From: Hydractinia symbiolongicarpus
Lineage: Eukaryota > Cnidaria > Hydrozoa > Anthoathecata > Hydractiniidae
Direction: 5' to 3'
NCBI RefSeq assembly: GCF_029227915.1
Contig: NC_079875.1
Location: forward strand, 28,024,001 to 28,088,000
DNA: 64,000 bases
Numbering within the stretch: the stretch's first letter is position 1; the number at the start of each line of letters is the position of its first letter. The position numbers and the translations under genes are program-made. The notes beneath the pieces were generated by a model, which saw nothing but the letters and a program-made list of their open reading frames with translations, did no database searches and was not told the DNA's origin. Of this stretch, positions 1-14,440 are shown piece after piece.

Positions 1-2605
1 CTATATAATTTCGTCGAAAAATTGCTAAACAAGGCATTTCAAAGTGACCTGTATTTGCAATCTTTCGTATTGACACAAGATAGTTGTCATTTAGGGTCAA
101 CAACCTCGTCTCAGGTTCTATATTTTTTAGCCTTAAAATTGATAAACGAGGCAATTATAAGAGACAAATGTCTGATATACTTGCCATTTTTCGTATTGAT
201 ACAAGATAATTGTCATTTAGGGACGACAATCTCGTCTCAGGTTCCAAATATTATAGTTGTAAAATTGATAAACGAGGCATTTTAAAGTGACGAGTGTCAT
301 GTATTTGCGATTTTTCGTATTGATACAAGATTATTGTACCATAGGGTCAACAACGTCTCAGTTTCTATATATTTTAGTTGTAAAATTGATAAACGAGGCA
401 TTTAAAAGAGACATTTATTTGCGACTTTTCGTATTGATACAAGATAATTGTACTTTAGGGTCAACAAGTCTCAGTTTCTATATATTTTAGCCGTAAAATG
501 GATAAACGAGGCATTTAAAAGAGACAAATGCCTGATATATTTGCCAATTTTCGTATTGAAAGAAGATAATTGTCATTTAGGGACGAAAATCTCGTCTCAG
601 TTTCTATATATATTAGCCGTAAAATTGATAAACGAGGCATTTAAAAAAAAAAACGTCTCATATAATTGCGATTCTTCGTGTTGATACAAGATAATTGTCA
701 TTTAGGGTCGACAACCTCGTCTCAGGTTCTATATAATTTAGTCGTAAAATTGATAAACGAGGCATTTAAAAGAAACAAATGTCTCATATAATTGCGGGTC
801 TTCGTGTTGATACAAGATAATTGTCATTTAGGGTTGACAACCTCGTCTCAGGTTCTATATATTTTAGTTGTAAAATTGCTTAAGGAGGCATTTCAAAGAG
901 ACATGTATTTGCGATTTTTCGTATTGATACAAGATAATTGTCATTTAGGGTCAACAACCTCGTCTCAGGTTCTATATATTTTAGCCTTAAAATTGATAAA
1001 CGAGTTATTTAAAAGAGACAAATGGCTCATATATTTGCGATTCTTCGTGTTGATACAAGATAATTGTCATTTAGGGTCGACAAACTCGTCTCAGGTTCTA
1101 TATATTTTAACCGTAAAATTGATAAACGAGGCATTTAAAAGAGACGAGTGTCATGTATTTGCGATTTCTCGTATTGATACAAGATTATTGTACCATAAGG
1201 TCAACAACCTCGTCTCAGGTTCTATATATTTTAGTTGTAAAATTGATAAACAAGGCATTTAGCTAAAAGAGACATTTATTTGCGATTTTTCGTATTGATA
1301 CAAGATAATTGTACTTTAGGGTCAACAAGTCTCAGTTTCTATATATTTTAGCCGTAAAATTGATAAACAAGGCATTTAAAAGAGACAAATGCCTGATATA
1401 TTTGCCAATTTTCGTATTGATACAAGATAATTGTCATTTAGGGACGAAAATCTCGTCTCAGTTTCTATATAAATTAGCCGTAAAATTGATAAACGAGGCA
1501 TTTAAAAGAAACAAATGTCTCATATAATTTCGATTCTTCGTGTTGATACAAGATAATTGTCATTTAGGGTCGACAACCTCGTCTCAGGTTCTATATAATT
1601 TCGTCGAAAAATTGCTAAACAAGGCATTTCAAAGTGACCTGTTTTTGCGATTTTTCGTATTGATACAAGATAACTGTCATTTAGGGTCGACAACCTCGTC
1701 TCAGGTTCTATACTTTCTGGCCATTTAAAAGAGACAAAAGTCTGATATATTTGCGATTTTTCGTATTGATACAAGATAATTGTCATTTAGGGACGACAAT
1801 CTCGTCTCAGGTTCCATATATTTTAGTCGTAAAATTTATAAACGAGGCATTTAAAGGAGAGAAATGTCTCATATATTTGCGATTCTTCGTGTTGATACAA
1901 GATAATTGTCATTTAGGGTCGACAAACACGTCTCAGATTCTATGTATTTTAGTTGTAAAATTGCTTAAGGAGGCATTTCAAAGAGACATGTATTTGCGAT
2001 TTTTCGTATTGATACAAGATAATTGTCATTTAGGGTCAACAACCTCGTCTCAGGTTCTACATATTTTAGCCTTAAAATTGATAAACGAGTTATTTAAAAG
2101 AGACAAATGGCTCATATATTTGCGATTCTTCGTGTTGATACAAGATAATTGTCATTTAGGGTCGACAACCTTGTCTCAGGTTCTATATATTTTAGCCGTA
2201 AAATTGATAAACGAAGCATTTAAAAGAGACGAGTGTCATGTATTTGCGATTTCTCGTATTGATACAAGATTATTGTACCATAGGGTCAACAACGTCTCAG
2301 TTTCTATATATTTTAGTTGTAAAATTGATAAACAAGGCATTTAAAAGAGACATTTATTTGCGACTTTTCATATTGATACAAGATAATTGTACTTTAGGGT
2401 CAACAAGTCTCAGTTTCTATATATTTTAGCCGTAAAATTGATAAACGAGGCATTTAAAAGAGACAAATGCCTGATATATTTGCCAATTTTCGTATTGATA
2501 CAAGATAATTGTCATTTAGGGACGAAAATCTCGTCTCAGTTTCTATTTATATTAGCCGTAAAATTGATAAACGAGGCATTTAAAAGAAACAAATATCTCA
2601 TATAA

Positions 2606-5600
2606 TTGCGATTCTTCGTGTTGATACAATATAATTGTCATTTAGGGTCGACAACCTCGTCTCAGGTTCTATATAATTTAGTCGTAAAATTGATAAACGA
2701 GGCATTCAAAAGAGACAAATGTCTCATATATTTGCGATTCTTCGTGTTGATACAAGATAATTGTCATTTAGGGTCGACAACCTCGTCTCAGGTTCTATAT
2801 AATTTAGCCGTAAAATTGATAAACGAGGCATTTCAAAGTGACATGTGTTTGCGATTTTTCGTATTGATACAAGATAACTGTCATTTATGGTCGACAACCT
2901 CGTCTCAGGTTCTATACTTTCTAGCCATTTAAAAGAGACAAAAGTCTGATATATTTGCGACTTTTCGTATTGATACAAGATAATTGTACTTTAGGGTCAA
3001 CAAGTCTCAGTTTCTATATATTTTAGTCGTAAAATTGATAAACGAAGCATTTAAAAGAGACAAATGTCTCATATATTTGCGATTCTTCGTGTTGATACAA
3101 CATAATTGTCATTTAGGGTCGACAACCTCGTCTCAGGTTCTATATAATTTAGCCGTAAAATTGATAAACGAGGCATTTAAAAGAAACAAATGTCTCATAT
3201 AATTGCGATTCTTCGTGTTGATACAAGATAATTGTCATTTAGGGACGACAATCTCGTCTCAGGTTCCATATATTTTAGTCGTAAAATTGATAAACGAGGC
3301 ATTTAAAAGAGACAAATGTCTCATATATTTGCGATTCTTCGTGTTGATACTAGATAATTGTCATTTAGGGTCGACAAACTCGTCTCAGATTCTATGTATT
3401 TTAGTTGTAAAATTGCTTAAGGCGGCATTTCAAAGAGACATGTATTTGCGATCTTTCGTATAGATACAAGATAATCGTCATTTAGGGTCAAAAACCTCGT
3501 CTCAGGTTCTATATATTTTAGCCGTAAAAGTGGTAAAGGAAGCATTTAAAAGAGACAAATGTCTCATATATTTGCGATTCTTCGTGTTGATACAAGATAA
3601 TTCTCATTTAGGGACGACAGCCTCGTCTCAGGTTCTATATATTTATGTCGTAAAATTGCTAAACGAGGAATTTCAAAGTGACATGTATTTGCAATTTTTC
3701 GTATTGAGACAAGATAGTTGTCATTTAGGGTCAACAACCTCGTCTCAGGTTCTATATTTTTTAGCCTTAAAATTGATAAACGAGGCATTTAAAAGAGACA
3801 AATGTCTGATATATTTGCGATTCTTCGTGTTGATACAAGATAATTGTCATTTAGGGTCGACAACCTCGTCTCAGGTTCTATATAATTTAGTCGTAAAATT
3901 GATAAACGAGGCATTTAAAAGAAACAAATGTCTCATATAATTGCGATTCTTCGTGTTGATACAAGATAATTGTCATTTAGGGACGACAGCCTCGTCTCAG
4001 GTTCTATATATTTAAGTCGTAAAATTGCTAAACGAGGAATTTCAAAGTGACATGTATTTGCGATTTTTCGTATTGAGACAAGATAGTTGTCATTTAGGGT
4101 CAACAACCTCGTCTCAGGTTCTATATTTTTTAGCCTTAAAATTGATAAACGAGGCATTTAAAAGAGACAAATGTCTGATATATTTGCGACTTTTCGTATT
4201 GATACAAGATAATTGTCATTTAGGGACGACAATCTCGTCTCAGGTTCTATATAATTTAGTCGTAAAATTGCTAAACGAGGCATTTCAAAGTGACATGTAT
4301 TTGCGATTTTTCGTATTGATACAAGATAACTGTCATTTAGGGTCGACAACCTCGTCTCAGGTTCTATACTTTCTAGCCATTTAAAAGAGACAAAAGTCTG
4401 ATATATTTGCGACTTTTCGTATTAATACAAGATAATTGTACTTTAGGGTCAACAAGTCTCAGTTTCTATATATTTTAGTCGTAAAATTGATAAACGAGTT
4501 ATTTAAAAGAGACAAATGGCTCATATATTTGCGATTCTTCGTGTTGATACAAGATAATTGTCATTTAGGGTCGACAACCTTGTCTCAGGTTCTATATATT
4601 TTAGCCGTAAAATTGATAAACGAAGCATTTAAAAGAGACGAGTGTCATGTATTTGCGATTTCTCGTATTGATACAAGATTATTGTACCACAGGGTCAACA
4701 ACGTCTCAGTTTCTATATATTTTAGTTGTAAAATTGATAAACAAGGCATTTAAAAGAGACATTTATTTGCGACTTTTCGTATTGATACAAGATAATTGTA
4801 CTTTAGGGTGAACAAGTGTCAGTTTCTATATATTTTAGCCGTAAAATTAATAAACGAGGCATTTAAAAGAGACAAATGTCTGATATATTTGCCAATTTTC
4901 GTATTGATACAAGATAATTGTCATTTAGGGACGAAAATCTCGTCTCAGTTTCTATATATATTGGCCGTAAAATTGATAAACGAGGCATTTAAAAAAAACA
5001 AACGTCTCATATAATTGCGATTCTTCGTGTTGATACAAGATAATTGTCATTTAGGGTCGACAACCTCGTCTCAGGTTCTATATAATTTAGTCGTAAAATT
5101 GATAAACGAGGCATTTAAAAGAAACAAATGTCTCATATAATTGCGAGTTATCGTGTTGATACAAGATAATTATCATTTAGGGTCGACAACCTCGTCTCAG
5201 GTTCTATATATTTTAGTTGTAAAATTGCTTAAGGAGGCATTGCAAAGAGACATGTATTTGCGATTTTTCGTATTGATACAAGATAATTGTACCTTAGGGA
5301 CGACAAGCTCGTCTCAGTTTCTATATATTTTAGCCGTAAAATTGATAAACGAGGCATTCAAAAGAGACAAATGTCTCATATATTTGCGATTCTTCGTGTT
5401 GATACAAGATAATTGTCATTTAGGGTCGACAACCTCGTCTCAGGTTCTATATAATTTAGCCGTAAAATTGATAAACGAGGCATTTCAAAGTGACATGTGT
5501 TTGCGATTTTTCGTATTGATACAAGATAACTGTCATTTATGGTCGACAACCTCGTCTCAGGTTCTATACTTTCTAGCCATTTAAAAGAGACAAAAGTCTG

Positions 5601-5860
5601 ATATATTTGCGACTTTTCGTATTGATACAAGATAATTGTACTTTAGGGTCAACAAGTCTCAGTTTCTATATATTTTAGTCGTAAAATTGATAAACGAAGC
5701 ATTTAAAAGAGACAAATGTCTCATATATTTGCGATTCTTCGTGTTGATACAACATAATTGTCATTTAGGGTCGACAACCTCGTCTCAGGTTCTATATAAT
5801 TTAGCCGTAAAATTGATAAACGAGGCATTTAAAAGAAACAAATGTCTCATATAATTGCGA
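2606..5860 (+). repeat. 2,652-bp offset repeat in the older part of the array
   Basis: The segment ~2,690-3,200 recurs at ~5,342-5,852 at an offset of 2,652 bp, with shared rare changes such as TCATTTATGGTCGAC (about 2,880 and 5,532) and TTGATACAACATAATTG (about 3,092 and 5,744). Further pairs are ~3,210-3,790 with ~6,317-6,897 (offset 3,107) and ~1-430 with ~7,966-8,395 (offset 7,965). Similarity between neighbouring monomers is lower here than after 7.5 kb. Confidence 0.7.
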
Positions 5861-7519
5861 TTCTTCGTGTTGATACAAGATAATTGTCATTTAGGGTCGA
5901 CAACCTCGTCTCAGGTTCTAAATAATTTAGTCGTAAAATTGCTAAACGAGGCATTTCAAAGTGACATGTATTTGCGATTTTTCGTATTGATACAAGATAA
6001 CTGTCATTTAGGGTCGACAACCTCGTGTCAGGTTCTATACTTTCTAGCCATTTAAACGAAACAAATGTCTCATATAATTGCGATTTTTCGTATTGATACA
6101 AGATAGTTGTCATTTAGGGTCAACAACCTCGTCTCAGGTTCTATATTTTTTAGCCTTAAAATTGATAAACGAGGCATTTAAAAGAGACAAATGTCTGATA
6201 TATTTGCGACTTTTCGTATTGATACAAGATAATTGTCATTTAGGGACGACAATCTCGTCTCAGGTTCTATACTTTCTAGCCATTTAAAAGAGCCAAAAGT
6301 CTGATATATTTGCGATTTTTCGTATTCATACAAGATAATTGTCATTTAGGGACGACAATCTCGTCTCAGGTTCCATATATTTTAGTCGTAAAATTGATAA
6401 ACGAGGCATTTAAAAGAGACAAATGTCTCATATATTTGCGATTCTTCGTGTTGATGCAAGATAATTGTCATTTAGGGTCGACAAACTCGTCTCAGATTCT
6501 ATGTATTTTAGTTGTAAAATTGCTTAAGGCGGCATTTCAAAGAGACATGTATTTGCGATCTTTCGTATAGATACAAGATAATCGTCATTTAGGGTCAAAA
6601 ACCTCGTCTCAGATTCTATATATTTTAGCCGTAAAAGTGGTAAAGGAAGCATTTAAAAGAGACAAATGTCTCATATATTTGCGATTCTTCGTGTTGATAC
6701 AAGATAATTCTCATTTAGGGACGACAACCTCGTCTCAGGTTCTATATATTTAAGTCGTAAAATTGCTAAACGAGGAATTTCAAAGTGACATGTATTTGCG
6801 ATTTTTCGTATTGAGACAAGATAGTTGTCATTTAGGGTCAACAATCTCGTCTCAGGTTCTATATTTTTTAGCCTTAAAATTGACAAACGAGGCATTTAAA
6901 AGAGACAAATGTCTGATATATTTGCGACTTTTCGTATTGATACAAGATAATTGTCATTTAGGGACGACAATCTCGTCTCAGTTTCTATATATTTTAGTTG
7001 TAAAATTGATAAACAAGGCATTTAAAAGAGACATTTATTTGCGACTTTTCGTATTGATACAAGATAATTGTACTTTAGGGTCAACAAGTCTCAGTTTCTA
7101 TATATTTTAGCCGTAAAATTGATAAACGAGGCATTTAAAAGAGAAAAATGCCTGATATATTTGCCAATTTTCGTATTGATACAAGATAATTGTCATTTAG
7201 GGACGAAAATCTCGTCTCAGTTTCTATATATATTAGCCGTAAAATTGATAAACGAGGCATTTAAAAGAGACAAATGCCTGATATATTTGCCAATTTTCGT
7301 ATTGATACAAGATAATTGTCATTTAGGGACGAAAATCTCGTCTCAGTTTCTATATATATTAGCCGTAAAATTGATAAACGAGGCATTTAAAAGAAACAAA
7401 TATCTCATATAATTGCGATTCTTCGTGTTCATACAAGATAATTGTCATTTAGGGACGAAATTCTCGTCTCAGGTTCTATATAATTTAGTCGTAAAATTGC
7501 TAAACGAGGCATTTCAAAG

Positions 7520-10500
7520 TGACATGTATTTGGGATTTTTCGTATTGATACAAGATAATTGTCATTTAGGGTCAACAACCTCGTCTCAGGTTCTATATAT
7601 TTTAGCCTTAAAATTGATAAACGAGTTATTTAAAAGAGACAAATGGCTCATATATTTGCGATTCTTCGTGTTGATACAAGATAATTGTCATTTAGGGTCG
7701 ACAACCTCGTCTCAGGTTCTATATATTTTAGCCGTAAAATTGATAAACGAGGCATTTAAAAGAGACGAGTGTCATGTATTTGCGATTTCTCGTATTGATA
7801 CAAGATTATTGTACCATAGGGTCAACAACGTCTCAGGTTCCATATATTTTAGTCGTAAAATTGATAAACGAGGCATTTAAAAGAGACAAATGTCTCATAT
7901 ATTTGCGATTCTTCGTGTTGATACAAGATAATTGTCATTTAGGGTCGACAAACTCGTCTTAGATTCTATGTATTTTAAATGTAAAATTGCTTAAGGAGGC
8001 ATTTCAAAGAGACATGTATTTACAATCTTTCGTATTGATACAAGATAGTTGTCATTTAGGGTCAACAACCTCGTCTCAGGTTCTATATTTTTTAGCCTTA
8101 AAAATGATAAACGAGGCATTTATAAGAGACAAATGTCTGATATACTTGCCATTTTTCGTATTGATACAAGATAATTGTCATTTAGGGACGACAATCTCGT
8201 CTCAGGTTCCAAATATTATAGTTGTAAAATTGATAAACGAGGCATTTTAAAGTGACGAGTGTCATGTATTTGCGATTTTTCGTATTGATACAAGATTATT
8301 GTACCATAGGGTCAACAACGTCTCAGTTTCTATATATTTTAGTTGTAAAATTGATAAACGAGGCATTTAAAAGAGACATTTCTTTGCGACTTTTCGTATT
8401 GATACAAGATAATTGTACTTTAGGGTCGACAACCTCGTCTCTGGTTCTATACTTTCTGGCCATTTAAAAGAGACAAAAGTCTGATATATTTGCGATTTTT
8501 CGTATTGATACAAGATAATTGTCATTTAGGGTCAACAACCTCGTCTCAGGTTCAATATTTTTTAGCCTTAAAAATGATAAACGAGGCATTTATAAGAGAC
8601 AAATGTCTGATATACTTGCCATTTTTCGTATTGATACAAGATAATTGTCATTTAGGGACGACAATCTCGTCTCAGGTTCCAAATATTATAGTTGTAAAAT
8701 TGATAAACGAGGCATTTTAAAGTGACGAGTGTCATGTATTTGCGATTTTTCGTATTGATACAAGATTATTGTACCATAGGGTCAACAACGTCTCAGTTTC
8801 TATATATTTTAGTTGTAAAATTGATAAACGAGGCATTTAAAAGAGACATTTATTTGCGACTTTTCGTATTGATACAAGATAATTGTACTTTAGGGTCAAC
8901 AAGTCTCAGTTTCTATATATTTTAGCCGTAAAATTGATAAACGAGGCATTTAAAAGAGACAAATGCCTGATATATTTGCCAATTTTCGTATTGATACAAG
9001 ATAATTGTCATTTAGGGACGAAAATCTCGTCTCAGTTTCTATATATATTGGCCGTAAAATTGATAAACGAGGCATTTAAAAAAAACAAACGTCTCATATA
9101 ATTGCGATTCTTCGTGTTGATACAAGATAATTGTCATTTAGGGTCGACAACCTCGTCTCAGGTTCTATATAATTTAGTCGTAAAATTGATAAACGAGGCA
9201 TTTAAAAGAAACAAATGTCTCATATAATTGCGAGTCTTCGTGTTGATACAAGATAATTGTCATTTAGGGTCGACAACCTCGTCTCAGGTTCCAAATATTA
9301 TAGTTGTAAAATTGATAAACGAGGCATTTTAAAGTGACGAGTGTCATGTATTTGCGATTTTTCGTATTGATACAAGATTATTTTACCATAGGGTCAACAA
9401 CGTCTCAGTTTCTATATATTTCAGTTGTAAAATTGATAAACGAAGCATTTAAAAGAGACATTTCTTTGCGACTTTTCGTATTAATACAAGATAATTGTAC
9501 TTTAGGGTCGACAACCTCGTCTCTGGTTCTATACTTTCTGGCCATTTAAAAGAGACAAAAGTCTGATATATTTGCGATTTTTCGTATTGATACAAGATAA
9601 TTGTCATTTAGGGTCAACAACCTCGTCTCAGGTTCTATATATTTTAGCTTTAAAATTGATAAACGAGTTACTTAAAAGAGACAAATGGCTCATATATTTG
9701 CGATTCTTCGTGTTGATACAAGATAATTGTCATTTAGGGTCGACAACCTCGGCTCAGGTTCTATATATTTTAGCCGTAAAATTGATAAACGAGGCAATTA
9801 AAAGAGACGAGTGTGATGTATTTGCGATTTCTCGTATTGATACAAGATAATTGTACTTTAGGGTGAACAAGTGTCAGTTTCTATATATTTTAGCCGTAAA
9901 ATTAATAAACGAGGCATTTAAAAGAGACAAATGCCTGATATATTTGCCAATTTTCGTATTGATACAAGATAATTGTCATTTAGGGACGAAAATCTCGTCT
10001 CAGTTTCTATATATATTGGCCGTAAAATTGATAAAAGAGGCATTAAAAAAAAAAAAACGTCTCATATAATTGCGATTCTTCGTGTTGATACAAGATAATT
10101 GTCATTTAGGGTCGACAACCTCGTCTCAGGTTCTATATAATTTAGTCGTAAAATTGATAAACAAGGCATTTAAAAGAAACAAATGTCTCATATAATTGCG
10201 AGTCTTCGTGTTGATACAAGATAATTGTCATTTAGGGTCGACAACCTCGTCTCAGGTTCTATATATTTTAATTGTAAAATAGCTTAAGGAGGCATTTCAA
10301 AGAGACATGTATTTGCGATTTTTCGTATTGATACAAGATAATTGTCATTTAGGGTCAACAACCTCGTCTCAGGTTCTATATATTTTGGCCTTAAAATTGA
10401 TAAACGAGTTATTTAAAAGAGACAAATGGCTCATATATTTGCGATTCTTCGTGTTGATACAAGATAATTGTCATTTAGGGTCGACAACCTCGTCTCAGGT

Positions 10501-13500
10501 TCTATATATTTTAGCCGTAAAATTGATAAACGAGGCATTTAAAAGAGACGAGTGTCATGTATTTGCGATTTCTCGTATTGATACAAGATTATTGTACCAT
10601 AGGGTCAACAACGTCTCAGTTTCTATATATTTTAGTCGTAAAATTTATAAACGAGGCATTTAAAAGAGACAAATGTCTCATATATTTGCGATTCTTCGTG
10701 TTGATACAAGATAATTGTCATTTAGGGTCGACAAACTCGTCTCAGATTCTATGTATTTTAGTTGTAAAATTGCTTAAGGAGGCATTTCAAAGAGACATGT
10801 ATTTGCAATCTTTCGTATTGATACAAGATAGTTGTCATTTAGGGTCAACAACCTCGTCTCAGGTTCTATATTTTTTAGCCTTAAAAATGATAAACGAGGC
10901 ATTTATAAGAGACAAATGTCTGATATACTTGCCATTTTTCGTATTGATACAAGATAATTGTCATTTAGGGACGACAATCTCGTCTCAGGTTCCAAATATT
11001 ATAGTTGTAAAATTGATAAACGAGGCATTTTAAAGTGACGAGTGTCATGTATTTGCGATTTTTCGTATTGATACAAGATTATTTTACCATAGGGTCAACA
11101 ACGTCTCAGTTTCTATATATTTTAGTTGTAAAATTGATAAACGAGGCATTTAAAAGAGACATTTCTTTGCGACTTTTCGTATTGATACAAGATAATTGTA
11201 CTTTAGGGTCGACAACCTCGTCTCTGGTTCTATACTTTCTGGCCATTTAAAAGAGACAAAAGTCTGATATATTTGCGATTTTTCGTATTGATACAAGATA
11301 ATTGTCATTTAGGGTCAACAACCTCGTCTCAGGTTCAATATTTTTTAGCCTTAAAAATGATAAACGGGGCATTTATAAGAGATAAATGTCTGATATACTT
11401 GCCATTTTTCGTATTGATACAAGATAATTGTCATTTAGGGACGACAATCTCGTCTCAGGTTCCAAATATTATAGTTGTAAAATTGATAAACGAGGCATTT
11501 TAAAGTGACGAGTGTCATGTATTTGCGATTTTTCGTATTGATACAAGATTATTGTACCATAGGGTCAACAACGTCTCAGTTTCTATATATTTTAGTTGTA
11601 AAATTGATAAACGAGGCATTTAAAAGAGACATTTATTTGCGACTTTTCGTATTGATACAAGATAATTGTACTTTAGGGTCAACAAGTCTCAGTTTCTATA
11701 TATTTTAGCCGTAAAATTGATAAACGAGGCATTTAAAAGAGACAAATGCCTGATATATTTGCCAATTTTCGTATTGATACAAGATAATTGTCATTTAGGG
11801 ACGAAAATCTCGTCTCAGTTTCTATATATATTGGCCGTAAAATTGATAAACGAGGCATTTAAAAAAAACAAACGTCTCATATAATTGCGATTCTTCGTGT
11901 TGATACAAGATAATTGTCATTTAGGGTCGACAACCTCGTCTCAGGTTCTATATAATTTAGTCGTAAAATTGATAAACGAGGCATTTAAAAGAAACAAATG
12001 TCTCATATAATTGCGAGTCTTCGTGTTGATACAAGATAATTGTCATTTAGGGTCGACAACCTCGTCTCAGGTTCCAAATATTATAGTTGTAAAATTGATA
12101 AACGAGGCATTTTAAAGTGACGAGTGTCATGTATTTGCGATTTTTCGTATTGATACAAGATTATTTTACCATAGGGTCAACAACGTCTCAGTTTCTATAT
12201 ATTTCAGTTGTAAAATTGATAAACGAAGCATTTAAAAGAGACATTTCTTTGCGACTTTTCGTATTAATACAAGATAATTGTACTTTAGGGTCGACAACCT
12301 CGTCTCTGGTTCTATACTTTCTGGCCATTTAAAAGAGACAAAAGTCTGATATATTTGCGATTTTTCGTATTGATACAAGATAATTGTCATTTAGGGTCAA
12401 CAACCTCGTCTCAGGTTCTATATATTTTAGCTTTAAAATTGATAAACGAGTTACTTAAAAGAGACAAATGGCTCATATATTTGCGATTCTTCGTGTTGAT
12501 ACAAGATAATTGTCATTTAGGGTCGACAACCTCGGCTCAGGTTCTATATATTTTAGCCGTAAAATTGATAAACGAGGCAATTAAAAGAGACGAGTGTGAT
12601 GTATTTGCGATTTCTCGTATTGATACAAGATAATTGTACTTTAGGGTGAACAAGTGTCAGTTTCTATATATTTTAGCCGTAAAATTAATAAACGAGGCAT
12701 TTAAAAGAGACAAATGCCTGATATATTTGCCAATTTTCGTATTGATACAAGATAATTGTCATTTAGGGACGAAAATCTCGTCTCAGTTTCTATATATATT
12801 GGCCGTAAAATTGATAAAAGAGGCATTAAAAAAAAACAAACGTCTCATATAATTGCGATTCTTCGTGTTGATACAAGATAATTGTCATTTAGGGTCGACA
12901 ACCTCGTCTCAGGTTCTATATAATTTAGTCGTAAAATTGATAAACAAGGCATTTAAAAGAAACAAATGTCTCATATAATTGCGAGTCTTCGTGTTGATAC
13001 AAGATAATTGTCATTTAGGGTCGACAACCTCGTCTCAGGTTCTATATATTTTAATTGTAAAATAGCTTAAGGAGGCATTTCAAAGAGACATGTATTTGCG
13101 ATTTTTCGTATTGATACAAGATAATTGTCATTTAGGGTCAACAACCTCGTCTCAGGTTCTATATATTTTGGCCTTAAAATTGATAAACGAGTTATTTAAA
13201 AGAGACAAATGGCTCATATATTTGCGATTCTTCGTGTTGATACAAGATAATTGTCATTTAGGGTCGACAACCTCGTCTCAGGTTCTATATATTTTAGCCG
13301 TAAAATTGATAAACGAGGCATTTAAAAGAGACGAGTGTCATGTATTTGCGATTTCTCGTATTGATACAAGATTATTGTACCATAGGGTCAACAACGTCTC
13401 AGTTTCTATATATTTTAGTCGTAAAATTTATAAACGAGGCATTTAAAAGAGACAAATGTCTCATATATTTGCGATTCTTCGTGTTGATACAAGATAATTG

Positions 13501-13935
13501 TCATTTAGGGTCGACAAACTCGTCTCAGATTCTATGTATTTTAGTTGTAAAATTGCTTAAGGAGGCATTTCAAAGAGACATGTATTTGCAATCTTTCGTA
13601 TTGATTCAAGATAGTTGTCATTTAGGGTCAACAACCTCGTCTCAGGTTCTATATTTTTTAGCCTTAAAAATGATAAACGAGGCATTTATAAGAGACAAAT
13701 GTCTGATATACTTGCCATTTTTCGTATTGATACAAGATAATTGTCATTTAGGGACGACAATCTCGTCTCAGGTTCCAAATATTATAGTTGTAAAATTGAT
13801 AAACGAGGCATTTTAAAGTGACGAGTGTCATGTATTTGCGATTTTTCGTATTGATACAAGATTATTGTACCATAGGGTCAACAACCTCTCAGTTTCTATA
13901 TATTTTAGTTGTAAAATTGATAAACGAGGCATTTA
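7520..13935 (+). repeat. 2,783-bp higher-order repeat, two copies plus a partial third
   Basis: Sequence at 7,524, 10,307 and 13,090 restarts the same order of monomer variants at an offset of exactly 2,783 bp. Private variants are shared between the copies starting near 10,300 and the matching parts before or after them, for example a TTATTTTACC change at about 9,367, 11,088 (within-copy position differs) and 12,150, and an ATTTCAGTTG change near 9,420 and 12,203. The third copy stops at about 13,935, where a short duplicated TTTAAAAGAGA marks a recombination junction. The copies are almost identical; a visible difference is the length and composition of an A-run near 10,045 and 12,828. Confidence 0.85.
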
Positions 13936-14440
13936 AAAGAGAATTTAAAAGAGACAAATGTCTCATATATTTGCGATTGTTCGTGTTGATACAAGATAAT
14001 TGTCATTTAGGGTCGACAAACTCGTCTCAGATTCTATGTATTTTAGTTGTAAAATTGCTTAAGGAGGCATTTCAAAGAGACATGTATTTGCAATCTTTCG
14101 TATTGATACAAGATAGTTGTCATTTAGGGTCAACAACCTCGTCTCAGGTTCTATATTTTTTAGCCTTAAAAATGATAAACGAGGCATTGATAAGAGACAA
14201 ATGTCTGATATACTTGCCATTTTTCGTATTGATACAAGATAATTGTCATTTAGGGACGACAATCTCGTCTCAGGTTCCAAATATTATAGTTGTAAAATTG
14301 ATAAACGAGGCATTTTAAAGTGACGAGTGTCATGTATTTGCGATTTTTCGTATTGATACAAGATTATTGTACCATAGGGTCAACAACGTCTCAGTTTCTA
14401 TATATTTTAGTTGTAAAATTGATAAACGAGGCATTTAAAA
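13435..14440 (+). repeat. 502-bp tandem duplication of about four monomers
   Basis: The block that ends with the GGTTCCAAATATTATAG and CATTTTAAAGTGACGAG variants occurs at 13,818 and again at 14,320, an offset of 502 bp. Between the copies, at 13,931-13,955, the text TTTAAAAGAGAATTTAAAAGAGAC shows the join: the monomer edge is repeated with no complete variable block. This suggests an unequal exchange or slippage event at a short homology. Confidence 0.7.
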
